A stretch of 64,000 bases of DNA, taken from the NCBI GenBank assembly GCA_964589175.1, contig CAZPRY010000017.1:10264-74263 (forward strand), in the 5' to 3' direction. Below the pieces are notes generated by a model. It saw only the letters and a list, made by a program, of their open reading frames with translations, was not told where the DNA came from and did no database searches. Origin of the DNA: CAZPRY01 sp964589175. Its GTDB lineage: Bacteria > Fidelibacterota > UBA2242. Positions 41,943-50,990 of this stretch are shown here, in pieces; the stretch's first letter is position 1; the number at the start of each line of letters is the position of its first letter. Made by a program: the position numbers and the translations under genes.

Positions 41943-44933
41943 ATGAAGGACAAAAGTAAAGAAAAGTTAGAACTCATCCGGAATCTGGAACAGCGCAGAG
42001 CCCATGAAAAAACCGACAAAAACGAAACTTCCAGCCGGCTGGCACTGCAACTGGAACAGTTTCGGGCGCTATTCACGCACACCAAAGATGCCTACCTGCT
42101 AGTCGATCTGAAAAGTGTATTGCTGGAATGCAATGCGGCGACCGAAGAAATATCCGGATTTGCCCGGGGCGAGCTGCTGGGGAAAAACCTGGTAGAGCTT
42201 GATTTGATCCGGGGCCGGGATAAAGTCAAGGCCGTGGCGACCCTGGCGCAAAGTGCCTCGGGGAAGACAACGGAAGCCCAGGAATATCAATTGTATCGGA
42301 AGGACGGGCAAATTGGTTTGGTCGAAGTGCTCACGATCCCGGCGCAGATCGATGACAAAAAGTACGTTCTGGGCATAATCCGGAATATTTCGAAACAGAA
42401 GTCCGTCGAGAAAGTTGTCCTGGGAAGTGAAGAGAAATACAGAGCTATCTTCAGGCACAATCCCGAAGTGATCGTCCTTATCGATACCCAGGGAAGGCTG
42501 TTGGAAATTAACGAACGAATCAAACATTGGCTGGGATACGAATCCGGTGAATTCGTCGGTAAAAGTATCTTGGAACTGCCGATATTGACCGAGGCCGCGA
42601 AATCGCTTGCTATGACGAAATTCGCTCAGCGGATGAAGGGAATCGACGATCTGGAGCCGTACGAAATGGAGTTTATCACCAAGACGGGTCTGCACCGTAC
42701 CGGCAGAGTTCATGCGGAGGCATTCCGCGACGCCGACGGGAAAATCGTCGGAGATCTGGTGATTGCCTCTGATGTGACCCACGAAAAGCAGATCGAGCGG
42801 GAGCGGCGGGAAAACCACCGTTTTCTGCGTACGCTCCTGAGCAATATACCCGGAATGGTATATCGCTGTGCCGACGACAAAGACTGGACGATGTTTTATG
42901 CCAGCGAAGGGAGTTATCCCTTGACCGGCTACCGGCCTGAAGAACTGGAAAATAACCGGAGAATCGCCTATGCCGAGCTCATCGTTCCCGAAGATCGCGA
43001 CGATGTAGTGCGGATTGTCAGCGAGAAACTGGAACGAAAACAATCGTACGAATTGGAATATCGAATCACGGCGGCCGACCAGAAAACCAAATGGGTCTGG
43101 GAGCGGGGAGTCGGTGTCTTTGACGAACAGGATCAATTTCTTTATCTCGAGGGTTTCATCACGGATATTACCGAAAGGAAATTAATCGATAAAAAACTCC
43201 GTGAGAGCCAGGAAAGATTCGAGAGCACGTTTATCGGGCACCCTGAGGCGGTGGCTTATCTAAGTCCGGATTTCTGCATCGTCGATGTTAATCCCCGCTT
43301 TGAGAAATTGTTCGGATTACGTAAAAGCGAGATCCAGGGCAAAAACATCGATACGTTGATTGTTCCCGAGTATAAAAAAACGGAAGCCGATTTTCTCGAT
43401 AAAAAGTCCAATCAGGGCTATGTCAGTTTCGATACATTACGCAAGCATTCCGGAGGCCAGTTGTTTCCCGTATCGATATCGGCCGCTCCGATAACCGTTG
43501 AAGGAAAAATCAGCGGTTCTGTGGCGATCTACAAGGATATTTCGGAGCAGGCGAAAGACCGTCAGGAGCTCCGGCGCGCCAAACAGCTCTTCGAGAGTAT
43601 GTTCATGGGAAATCCCGAACCGTCCGTCTATCTTGATCCGAATTTTGAAGTCATCAACATCAATCCGCGCTTCGAACAGGTATTTGGTCATACGCTCGAA
43701 GAGATCAAGGGTAAGACGATCAATTCGGTGCTGGTTCGTGAAGGATTTGAAGAGGAAGCCGAAATGCTGAATCATATGGCGGAAGCGGGATATGTATCTT
43801 TTGATACGCGGCGCTGCCGGAAAGACGGTACCCTGATCCCGGTTTCGATCTCAGCCGCGCCGATGAAGGTAGAAGATGCGCTGGTGGGTTATTTCGCCCA
43901 ATATAAAGACATCAGCGAGCGTGAAAAAGCCCTGGAAGCTCTTCGGGATAGCGAGGAAAAACATCGCCTGCTGGTCGAAAATGTCAACGACGGCATCGTG
44001 ATCAGCCAAAATGATAAGTTCATTTTTATTAACAAACAGTTTGCCGAGATGCTCGGATACGGTATCAATGAGCTGCGCATGCGGGATTATCACGATGTAT
44101 ATACGGAGAAGGGCCTGGAAATCCTGGCCGGGCGTAAACGTGGCCGGGAGCGCGGAGAAGTTGTGCCGTCGCGCTACGAGACATTTTTCAAGAAAAAAGA
44201 CGAATCCATTATCAATGTGGAAGCCGGCACAACCATCATTGAATACCACGGCGACACGGCGACCTTTGCCGTGATCCGGGATATTACCGAACGCAAACAG
44301 GCCGAAGAGACTATTCGCAAGAGCGAAATACAGTACCGGATGCTTTTCAATCAGATTGCCGATGCTATTTTTGTTTTTGACAGCAAGACGCAAAAATTTC
44401 TCGATTGTAATGTGGCCGTCAACCGGATCTACGGATATACCCGCGAAGAGCTGTTACAAATGACGCCCTTTGACCTGCATCCTCGCGAGGAGTACCAGAC
44501 GGTTCGCGCAAGTATCAATGCGTCGATTTATGGAACGCCACAGAACTACATTCATATCAAAAAAACCCGTGAACGCATGAATGTGGAGATCCACTCCGAT
44601 AAAATCACCTACCGGGACCGACCGGCCTGGATCAGTATCGTAAGGGATGTAACCGACAGGACCCGGGCAGCAGCCGAACGGGAAAGAATTATCGAAGAGT
44701 TACAGCAGGCGTTAAACCGGGTAAAACAGCTCAGTGGTTTGGTCCCGATCTGCGCCGGCTGCAAAAAGATCCGTGACGACTCCGGCTACTGGAATGAGGT
44801 GGAACTCTATATTTCGAAACACTCGGATGCCCAGTTCAGCCACGGACTCTGCCCCGATTGCATGCGGAAATATTATCCCGAGTATGTTGGGAGATTGAAA
44901 AAAATGGAAGAGAAGCCGAATGAGAAACAATAA
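41943..44933 (+). CDS. Seven-PAS sensor protein without kinase, C-terminal double-CxxC module
   Basis: A 996-aa soluble protein (from ATG 41943) built of seven tandem PAS domains, starting near residues 36, 163, 291, 422, 545, 670 and 794; most are followed by a PAC-type end (DITERK, DISEQ, DVTDR). PAS 4 and 5 are near-duplicates (IxxVNPRFExxFG...GYVSFDT...PVSISAAP). No histidine kinase, GGDEF or HTH domain follows. It ends in a cysteine module, C937AGC940...C970PDC973, in PICAGCKKIRDDSGYW and FSHGLCPDCMRKYYPEY, possibly zinc or redox binding. TM segments and signal peptide are absent. The stop overlaps the M48 protease start by 1 nt (TAATG), so the two are coupled. Upstream in-frame starts (41865, 41919) lengthen it slightly. 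Confidence 0.88.
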   Translation: MKDKSKEKLELIRNLEQRRAHEKTDKNETSSRLALQLEQFRALFTHTKDAYLLVDLKSVLLECNAATEEISGFARGELLGKNLVELDLIRGRDKVKAVATLAQSASGKTTEAQEYQLYRKDGQIGLVEVLTIPAQIDDKKYVLGIIRNISKQKSVEKVVLGSEEKYRAIFRHNPEVIVLIDTQGRLLEINERIKHWLGYESGEFVGKSILELPILTEAAKSLAMTKFAQRMKGIDDLEPYEMEFITKTGLHRTGRVHAEAFRDADGKIVGDLVIASDVTHEKQIERERRENHRFLRTLLSNIPGMVYRCADDKDWTMFYASEGSYPLTGYRPEELENNRRIAYAELIVPEDRDDVVRIVSEKLERKQSYELEYRITAADQKTKWVWERGVGVFDEQDQFLYLEGFITDITERKLIDKKLRESQERFESTFIGHPEAVAYLSPDFCIVDVNPRFEKLFGLRKSEIQGKNIDTLIVPEYKKTEADFLDKKSNQGYVSFDTLRKHSGGQLFPVSISAAPITVEGKISGSVAIYKDISEQAKDRQELRRAKQLFESMFMGNPEPSVYLDPNFEVININPRFEQVFGHTLEEIKGKTINSVLVREGFEEEAEMLNHMAEAGYVSFDTRRCRKDGTLIPVSISAAPMKVEDALVGYFAQYKDISEREKALEALRDSEEKHRLLVENVNDGIVISQNDKFIFINKQFAEMLGYGINELRMRDYHDVYTEKGLEILAGRKRGRERGEVVPSRYETFFKKKDESIINVEAGTTIIEYHGDTATFAVIRDITERKQAEETIRKSEIQYRMLFNQIADAIFVFDSKTQKFLDCNVAVNRIYGYTREELLQMTPFDLHPREEYQTVRASINASIYGTPQNYIHIKKTRERMNVEIHSDKITYRDRPAWISIVRDVTDRTRAAAERERIIEELQQALNRVKQLSGLVPICAGCKKIRDDSGYWNEVELYISKHSDAQFSHGLCPDCMRKYYPEYVGRLKKMEEKPNEKQ

Positions 44934-46042
44934 TGAAATACGGTGAACTCTCCCGGGAAAAACGTTACCACCGCTATCAATTGCAGCTGTCGATCGGCGA
45001 ATTCCTGCTCGGACTGGCCTTTTTAGTTGTCATCTTGTTGGCCGGATTTACCCTCCATCTGGAAAACTGGCTGCGGGCTTACCTCTCGAATGACTATCTG
45101 GTGCTGATTGGATTCGTTTTGATCCTGGGATTGGCGGAATCGCTGCTGCTGTTTCCCCTGTCTTTCCTCTCCGGTTTTATACTGGAGCATCACTTCGAAC
45201 TGAGCGATCAATCCCTGGGTGCCTGGCTCTGGGAAAAAGCGAAAGGCCTGCTGATCGGCGGACCGGTCGGGCTGATTTTTGTGTTAATATTCTATGCGCT
45301 TTTATTGCATTACCCGCAGAATTGGTGGTTTATCATGGGCAGTGTGATGCTGCTCTTTTCAGTGGTCTTCGCGCGGCTGGCGCCCATCCTGATCTTTCCG
45401 ATTTTCTATAAATTCGAAAAAATCGCCGATCAGGAGCTTGCCCATAAAATCGCGGAGCTCTGCGGCCAGGTAGGTATGCGCCTGGAAGGTATTTACCAAT
45501 TCAATTTGAGTAAAAGCACCCGGAAGGCCAATGCCGCCTTCACCGGTTTGGGCAAATCGCGACGCGTGATCCTCGGCGATACGCTGCTGCAAAATCTGGA
45601 GCACTCCGAAATTTTGAGTGTTCTGGCCCATGAACTGGGGCATTCTAAACTCAGGCATATCCGGAAGTCGATCGGCATCAATGTAGTAAGTAGCTACCTG
45701 GGTTTGTTCCTGGTGGCGAAAGCCTACGGCGCGCTCTTGCCGCAACTGGCATTTGACGACGTCGCCCAGATCGCTGCATTACCGCTGGTAGCGCTGATTC
45801 TGACGCTTTATCAATTCATCACTTCTCCGGTCCTGAACGCCTATTCGCGCGCCAATGAAAGAGCCGCCGATGATTTCGCCGTGGCGCTCATGGGTGAAAG
45901 CGATTCCTTTATCTCGGGTTTGGATAAAATCTCCGACCGGAACCTGTCCGACCGCACGCCGCACCCGCTGGTGGAGTTCCTCTTTTACAGCCATCCCTCC
46001 ACGGAAAAGCGGCTGGCGCGCCTGAAACAGCAAAGTATCTAA
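44933..46042 (+). CDS. Integral-membrane M48 (Ste24/HtpX-like) metalloprotease
   Basis: A 369-aa zinc protease. HExxH is VLAHELGHSKLRHI near residue 230; the third ligand is the Glu in AYSRANERAADDFAV. Four or five TM segments (~20-45, 58-85, 100-130, 140-160 and one after the active site) place the active site in the cytosolic or membrane-facing side as in Ste24. It begins at ATG overlapping the stop of the seven-PAS protein, so expression is coupled. It may degrade misfolded membrane proteins, with the PAS protein sensing a cue. That functional link is inference. Confidence 0.9.
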   Translation: MKYGELSREKRYHRYQLQLSIGEFLLGLAFLVVILLAGFTLHLENWLRAYLSNDYLVLIGFVLILGLAESLLLFPLSFLSGFILEHHFELSDQSLGAWLWEKAKGLLIGGPVGLIFVLIFYALLLHYPQNWWFIMGSVMLLFSVVFARLAPILIFPIFYKFEKIADQELAHKIAELCGQVGMRLEGIYQFNLSKSTRKANAAFTGLGKSRRVILGDTLLQNLEHSEILSVLAHELGHSKLRHIRKSIGINVVSSYLGLFLVAKAYGALLPQLAFDDVAQIAALPLVALILTLYQFITSPVLNAYSRANERAADDFAVALMGESDSFISGLDKISDRNLSDRTPHPLVEFLFYSHPSTEKRLARLKQQSI

Positions 46043-46053
46043 AGGATGAGATA

Positions 46054-46425
46054 GTGGACCTGGATTTTTCCGATATCCGCAATTACTGTCTGCAAAAAGC
46101 CGGGGTGACGGATGGCTACCCGTTCGGCCCGGGCGCGCTGGTTTTCAAGGTCGCTTCGAAGATGTTTGGATTGCTCAGCGAAAACGGCGGTAATTTGTGG
46201 CTGAACCTCAAGAACACGCCGCTGGCCAACCTGGAATTACGCGAACAGTACCCGGGGATTACAGCCGGTTACCACATGAGTAAAGTTCACTGGAATACGC
46301 TAGTGCTGGACGGCAGCCTCCCCGCTGAGCTGGTGTTCCTGCTGATCGATAATTCCTACGACCTGGTTTTTCAGAGTTTACGCCTGTCGGAACGCGCTGC
46401 TATCGAATCCGCATCCCGCCCGTAG
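46054..46425 (+). CDS. MmcQ/YjbR-like protein (DUF419)
   Basis: A 123-aa protein of the MmcQ/YjbR family with the DNA-binding-like double-winged fold: IRNYCLQKAGVTDGYPFGPG, FKVASKMFGLLSE, LNLKNTP, then GYHMSKVHWNTLVLDGSLP. The start is GTG 46054 behind AAAGGATG, 11 bp after the M48 stop, so it ends that operon. Molecular role is not known. Confidence 0.88.
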   Translation: MDLDFSDIRNYCLQKAGVTDGYPFGPGALVFKVASKMFGLLSENGGNLWLNLKNTPLANLELREQYPGITAGYHMSKVHWNTLVLDGSLPAELVFLLIDNSYDLVFQSLRLSERAAIESASRP

Positions 46426-46446
46426 ATATACATTAAGACGGTCTCC

Positions 46447-46478
46447 TTCGGATCTTCATTGCGGTAACCTTAAATTTG
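46447..46478 (+). promoter_or_regulatory. Bacteroidota-type promoter candidate for the secreted-protein gene
   Basis: TTCG (46447-46450), 20-nt spacer and a perfect TAAATTTG (46471-46478) match to TAnnTTTG, leaving a leader of about 80 nt before ATG 46565. Confidence 0.3.
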
Positions 46479-46564
46479 CGATATATCACGCCACTGCAAA
46501 TTCAATTCGGTTATCTTCAGACATTCATGTGTAATGTCATCCGAAATAAATCGGGGGTTCAAAG

Positions 46565-48937
46565 ATGAAGACGGTATCATTCCTCTGCTTGGCGGTTTTA
46601 CTCTGGGCCGCCGTTTTACAAAACCTGGCTGCCGGTGAACTGCAGCCGGATGAGAGTACGATTTTACTTCTGCATTTTAATAATTCGCTGGAAACGGCCC
46701 TGGGTGAGTCGCCCTCAGTCGCAACCGGAATTGACTTTGAAGACGGGCTGCTGGAAGGTGGACTGCGCCTGCATAAGAGCGATAGCCCTCTCCGGGGGGA
46801 TAGTCTGTACTATGCCCTGCCGGCAAGTTACGATCCGGCCGAGGGGACGGTAGAATTCTGGATTTCTCCGCACTGGATCGGACAGGAGTATTACGTCATG
46901 CAGGTTTTTTACCTGAACAATATCCGGGTTCAGATCAATATTCCCGGTCTGATGGGGCTATTCATGCAAATCCCGGAAAACGAGCAGGGGTACCACGATA
47001 TCCAAAATTGGGCCGCCGGCCAATGGCATCATGTGGCAGCCACCTGGAAGATTCCGGGCCGCCAATTGCTCTACGTGGATGGCGCCGAAATCACCAATAA
47101 TATCGCCGACGAAAAGGATTTACCGGCCGTTAATCCGGACCTGATCCGTATTGGGGCAGAGTATCCTTCGGAAAATGTGGAAGCCGTAATCGATGAATTC
47201 CGCCTGAGTGACCGTCAGCGCAGCGCCGGGGAAATTGCCGAAGGCATGATGAGCGCCGGTTTCACGATTTTCGATCTGGCGAGCAATATCGACAGCATCC
47301 GTCTGCAGCCCGGCTGGGATTTCACTCCCCGGATTCTGGCGACAACCGGCATCGGCGTGTCTTACATCCCCAACGCAGCCATGGCGTGGAACAGCCAGGA
47401 TCCGGAGATCGCAACTGTGGATGAATACGGTAAAATCGTTGGTGTAAGCGCCGGGTCTACGATGATAACGGCTGTGTATGAGAGTATCGTGATTGCCATC
47501 GAAGTGGCGGTGGATGCCCTGCCGCTTGAACCGGAGACGCTCGCCATCGATCCGTTTCTGGCAACTCCGGCGGAGAATTGCATCATGGAATTACCGATTG
47601 TTATTGTCGAATATATTCCCATGCGGGACAGCACGGAAGTTGAATGGGACATTCCCTGGGAACATGTTTACCTGGATGAGGTGAATCCCCGGCTGGAGGT
47701 GCTGAACCGGCGGGTCAAATTTATGTGGGAAGAGGGAACCCGCTATCATGGTTACAAGGATTCGACAGCTATTCCGTTTTTAGGATACCGGGTGGTCGAT
47801 CATATTCGTTTCTATGAACACATGCCGATGTCGAAGCGCATCTGCGGGTGGAACCCGGCCAACCATTATCCCGATTATTTCCCGGTTTTTGAACGCATTA
47901 ATGCCGAACATTATGTCAACGATTTGGGCGTCAAAGAATTCTGGATCTGGTACCACGGCTATCATATCAACGATATCGGTTACGAACTGCCGGAATCAAA
48001 CATGTCCAGCCCGGTCACCGGCGATATCTCCAACAGCGCGCGCGATAATACCGACTTGCCGGTCTACGAGCATAGCTACATCCTGTACCAGTTTGACTGG
48101 TCGCTGACGCATAACAACGCGATCCACAACCAGGGGCACCAGATCGAATCGATGCTGGGCTATGTCAATTACCGGCAGGACGGCAACGAACATCTCTTTT
48201 TTCGTAAATTCTGCGGAATGGACAGTACCGACACCTGGATCACCGGTCGCTGCGGCTGGACGCATATGCCGCCCAATACCGATCAGCATTATATCTATGA
48301 CGATACGACCCATGTCTGGAGCGATTGTGAGGACTGGACACCGGATCAGAGTGGGCAGCAAACCTGGGTGAATGTGGATACCTGGCGCAATCTGCAATAT
48401 GCCTGGCCGGAGGAGCCTGCCGGCTGGATTTCGGAATCATCACCGTACAATTTAAATTGGGGAATCGGGGAGGCGAATTTCTACCTCTATTGGCGCCAGA
48501 ATATACCCGGTTATGAAAGTAATATCGCTTACGGTTCCGATTGCGTTATCGCAAATTGGTGGGAATTGTACGGCGACTGGGACAATGCCATGCGCGCCGG
48601 CAAAGGATTGTATACTGTAATTCCGACGACCGCGATACGTGAGGCTGGCCCGAGGTCAGGCAGTTTCGTACTTCGACCGAATTACCCTAATCCCTTCAAT
48701 GCAAGCACCGTGATCGGCTATGAAGTTCCGGCTGAGACAGAACTGCGGCTGACGATATTTAACAGCCTGGGACAACAGGTTCGCGAGCTTGTTCATGAGC
48801 ATCAACCGGCCGGTTATCATAGTCTCAGCTGGGATGGCCGGGACGATGCGGGATTGCCGGTGGTCAGCGGCGTTTATTTTATTTTTCTGGATACGCGGAT
48901 GGGATTACGACAGCAGAGAATGTTGTATCTGAAATAA
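46565..48937 (+). CDS. Type IX-secreted protein: LamG, Ig-like, unknown domain, sorting domain
   Basis: A 790-aa exported protein. After the signal peptide (LAVLLWAAVLQNLAAG) comes a concanavalin/LamG domain (~30-225; STILLLHFNNSL, GTVEFWISPHW, ATWKIPGRQLLYVDG), then an Ig-like BIG2-type domain (~235-325; PEIATVDEYGKIVGVSAGST). Residues ~345-680 form a Trp/Tyr/His-rich region (EFWIWYHGYHIND, NQGHQIESMLGYVN, CVIANWWELYGDWD) that I do not recognise. The end is a type IX sorting domain: PNYPNPFNASTVIGYEVP, FNSLGQQVRELV, SGVYFIFL. Cargo of the PorD-containing system by inference. The conserved His/Trp/acidic residues suggest an enzyme, unproven. Confidence 0.82.
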   Translation: MKTVSFLCLAVLLWAAVLQNLAAGELQPDESTILLLHFNNSLETALGESPSVATGIDFEDGLLEGGLRLHKSDSPLRGDSLYYALPASYDPAEGTVEFWISPHWIGQEYYVMQVFYLNNIRVQINIPGLMGLFMQIPENEQGYHDIQNWAAGQWHHVAATWKIPGRQLLYVDGAEITNNIADEKDLPAVNPDLIRIGAEYPSENVEAVIDEFRLSDRQRSAGEIAEGMMSAGFTIFDLASNIDSIRLQPGWDFTPRILATTGIGVSYIPNAAMAWNSQDPEIATVDEYGKIVGVSAGSTMITAVYESIVIAIEVAVDALPLEPETLAIDPFLATPAENCIMELPIVIVEYIPMRDSTEVEWDIPWEHVYLDEVNPRLEVLNRRVKFMWEEGTRYHGYKDSTAIPFLGYRVVDHIRFYEHMPMSKRICGWNPANHYPDYFPVFERINAEHYVNDLGVKEFWIWYHGYHINDIGYELPESNMSSPVTGDISNSARDNTDLPVYEHSYILYQFDWSLTHNNAIHNQGHQIESMLGYVNYRQDGNEHLFFRKFCGMDSTDTWITGRCGWTHMPPNTDQHYIYDDTTHVWSDCEDWTPDQSGQQTWVNVDTWRNLQYAWPEEPAGWISESSPYNLNWGIGEANFYLYWRQNIPGYESNIAYGSDCVIANWWELYGDWDNAMRAGKGLYTVIPTTAIREAGPRSGSFVLRPNYPNPFNASTVIGYEVPAETELRLTIFNSLGQQVRELVHEHQPAGYHSLSWDGRDDAGLPVVSGVYFIFLDTRMGLRQQRMLYLK

Positions 48938-49103
48938 CATACCCGGGATTTGCCCCGGGGAGAATTGCCGATCGATACGGCCGATTCAAATAAACACTGG
49001 CAGTCTTCCGCCCGATCTGTTAATTTGTATATATTAAAATGCATATCCGGCACTCATTTCAGGATCTTGCCTGGCGATATGTATCAACGCGGGAGATGAT
49101 GTC

Positions 49104-50990
49104 ATGACATTTGCGGAAATGTTGCTGAGAGAAGATGCCTGGGCGGGGCTCATGATGGGCAACCACGCTCTTGTGCGGGCGATGCTGGAATCCGGCGTGC
49201 GGGTGGCGACTACCTACCCGGGTTCGCCGACGCCCGAGATTGCCGATGCGATTCGCGCCATCCCGGCAGAACAGCGGCCGCTCTATTTTCAGTATTCGAC
49301 GAATGAAAAGGTAGCCTTGGAAGTGGCCTTCGGGGCTTCGATCAACGGCCATCTCTCCACGGTATTTTTCAAGTCGGTGGGCCTGAATGTCGCTGCCGAT
49401 TCGGCTGTGCAACTGGGGCTCCTGAACCTGATTGGTGGTATGGTGATCGTCCTGGGCGACGATCCGGGGGCCAACTCATCGCAGAACGAGCAGGACAACC
49501 GCCATTTTGCGCGCATGGCCTACATTCCTATGCTGGAACCGGCCACGCCCGGTGAGGCCTATGCAATGTTCAAGGAAGCCGTGAACTTGTCGAGAAAATA
49601 CCAATCACCGGTTTTTCTGCGCATGACGACGCATGTCTGCCATGCCCGTGAAGTCATTCAGTTCGCTGCGTATCGGCCGGGCAAAGCGGATTGGACGCCC
49701 CGCTTCGATGTCAACAACGGTCCCTACCTGCCGCTCACCAGCCAGGTTTTTCCCCTGAAAACCAGTGCGCTCGCACGGCTGCGGGCCATGGAGACCGAAA
49801 GTACGAATTCGCGCTTCAATACAATTCTCAGCCCCAACGGTTCACGACCGGTAAACGGCCGGCGGCTGGGTGTGATTTCGGCGTCGATGCCGGTGCTGTC
49901 GCTGCGGGAAAATATCGAAAAAACAGGACATGCGATCGACATTCTGCAAATTCATTTCAGCCATCCGCTGCCCGGAGCGAAGCTGCTGGATTTTTTGAAC
50001 AATCATGATGAAGTCATCGTTATCGAAGAGCTGGATCGCGTGATGGAACTTGAGATCAAGGCCCTGGCCTGGGATAACTCAGTGACCTGTAAAATCCTGG
50101 CGCGTAAAGACGATGACGACCTGATGAAGGAACTCGGCCCGCAGCGGACCTGGAAAATCCTCTCCGATTACTGGCCGGAGCTATTTCCACCGCGGGAGTT
50201 GAAACCGGCGCCGATCGAGGTGAGTCCGCGCCTGGCCCAGATGTGCCCCGGCTGCGGGCATCGCTCCGCCTTTCACGCGATTAAACAGGCGCTGCCCGAA
50301 GACGCCATCACGGTGGGTGATATCGGCTGCCATTCGCTGGGTTTCTTTGAACCGTATTTGATGGGGCAGATGCTGCTCTCGATGGGGCATTCCAACGCTA
50401 CGGCGGCGGGGCTTTCGATCGGAAATCAAAAGCGGAAAGTGCTCTCATTCATCGGCGATTCGACCTTTTTCCATGCTGGCATACCGGCTATCATCAACGC
50501 AATTCTGTACAATCACAACTTTACGCTGGTGGTGATGGAAAACGGCACGACGGCCATGACCGGCCACCAGCCGCACGCCGGTTCCGGCGAGATCGGCGAG
50601 CGCGTTCCGATCATCGAGGTGCTCAAAACGCTGGGCGTGAAATTTATCCGCGATGTCGATACTTACAACCAGAAAAAGCTGACCGAATACGTCCGCGAGG
50701 CGCTGGAATTCGAGGGGTTCGCGGTGGTAATTGCGCGCCATCCCTGCATGCTCAAATTCGTGCGCGAGCAGCGGCGCAAGGGGGTTTTTAAAGCCAAACC
50801 CGTGAAAATATCGCAGGCCGACTGCGACCGGCATTATACCTGTCTGCAGGAATTCGGCTGCCCGACTTTTACGCTGCATGAAGACGGCAGCGTCACGGCG
50901 CACAAAGATTTGTGTATCGGCGACGGCTCGTGCATCCAGACCTGTCCGGTGCAGGCGATCGGCTTCGAGAAGAAAGAGGTGAAAGCATGA
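49104..50990 (+). CDS. iorA: Indolepyruvate ferredoxin oxidoreductase, alpha subunit
   Basis: Oxidatively decarboxylates aryl pyruvates to acyl-CoA, reducing ferredoxin. The 628-aa chain has the pyrimidine-binding domain (GNHALVRAMLESGVRVATTYPGSPTPE), a TPP domain (GDIGCHSLGFFEP, GDSTFFHAGIPAIINAIL, NGTTAMTGHQPH) and a C-terminal ferredoxin-like region. The two cluster motifs keep the IorA spacing but each has its second Cys replaced: C574-x2-H577-x2-C580-x5-C586-P, and C604-x2-D607-x2-C610-x3-C614-P. iorB overlaps its stop by 4 nt (ATGA). Confidence 0.95.
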   Translation: MTFAEMLLREDAWAGLMMGNHALVRAMLESGVRVATTYPGSPTPEIADAIRAIPAEQRPLYFQYSTNEKVALEVAFGASINGHLSTVFFKSVGLNVAADSAVQLGLLNLIGGMVIVLGDDPGANSSQNEQDNRHFARMAYIPMLEPATPGEAYAMFKEAVNLSRKYQSPVFLRMTTHVCHAREVIQFAAYRPGKADWTPRFDVNNGPYLPLTSQVFPLKTSALARLRAMETESTNSRFNTILSPNGSRPVNGRRLGVISASMPVLSLRENIEKTGHAIDILQIHFSHPLPGAKLLDFLNNHDEVIVIEELDRVMELEIKALAWDNSVTCKILARKDDDDLMKELGPQRTWKILSDYWPELFPPRELKPAPIEVSPRLAQMCPGCGHRSAFHAIKQALPEDAITVGDIGCHSLGFFEPYLMGQMLLSMGHSNATAAGLSIGNQKRKVLSFIGDSTFFHAGIPAIINAILYNHNFTLVVMENGTTAMTGHQPHAGSGEIGERVPIIEVLKTLGVKFIRDVDTYNQKKLTEYVREALEFEGFAVVIARHPCMLKFVREQRRKGVFKAKPVKISQADCDRHYTCLQEFGCPTFTLHEDGSVTAHKDLCIGDGSCIQTCPVQAIGFEKKEVKA

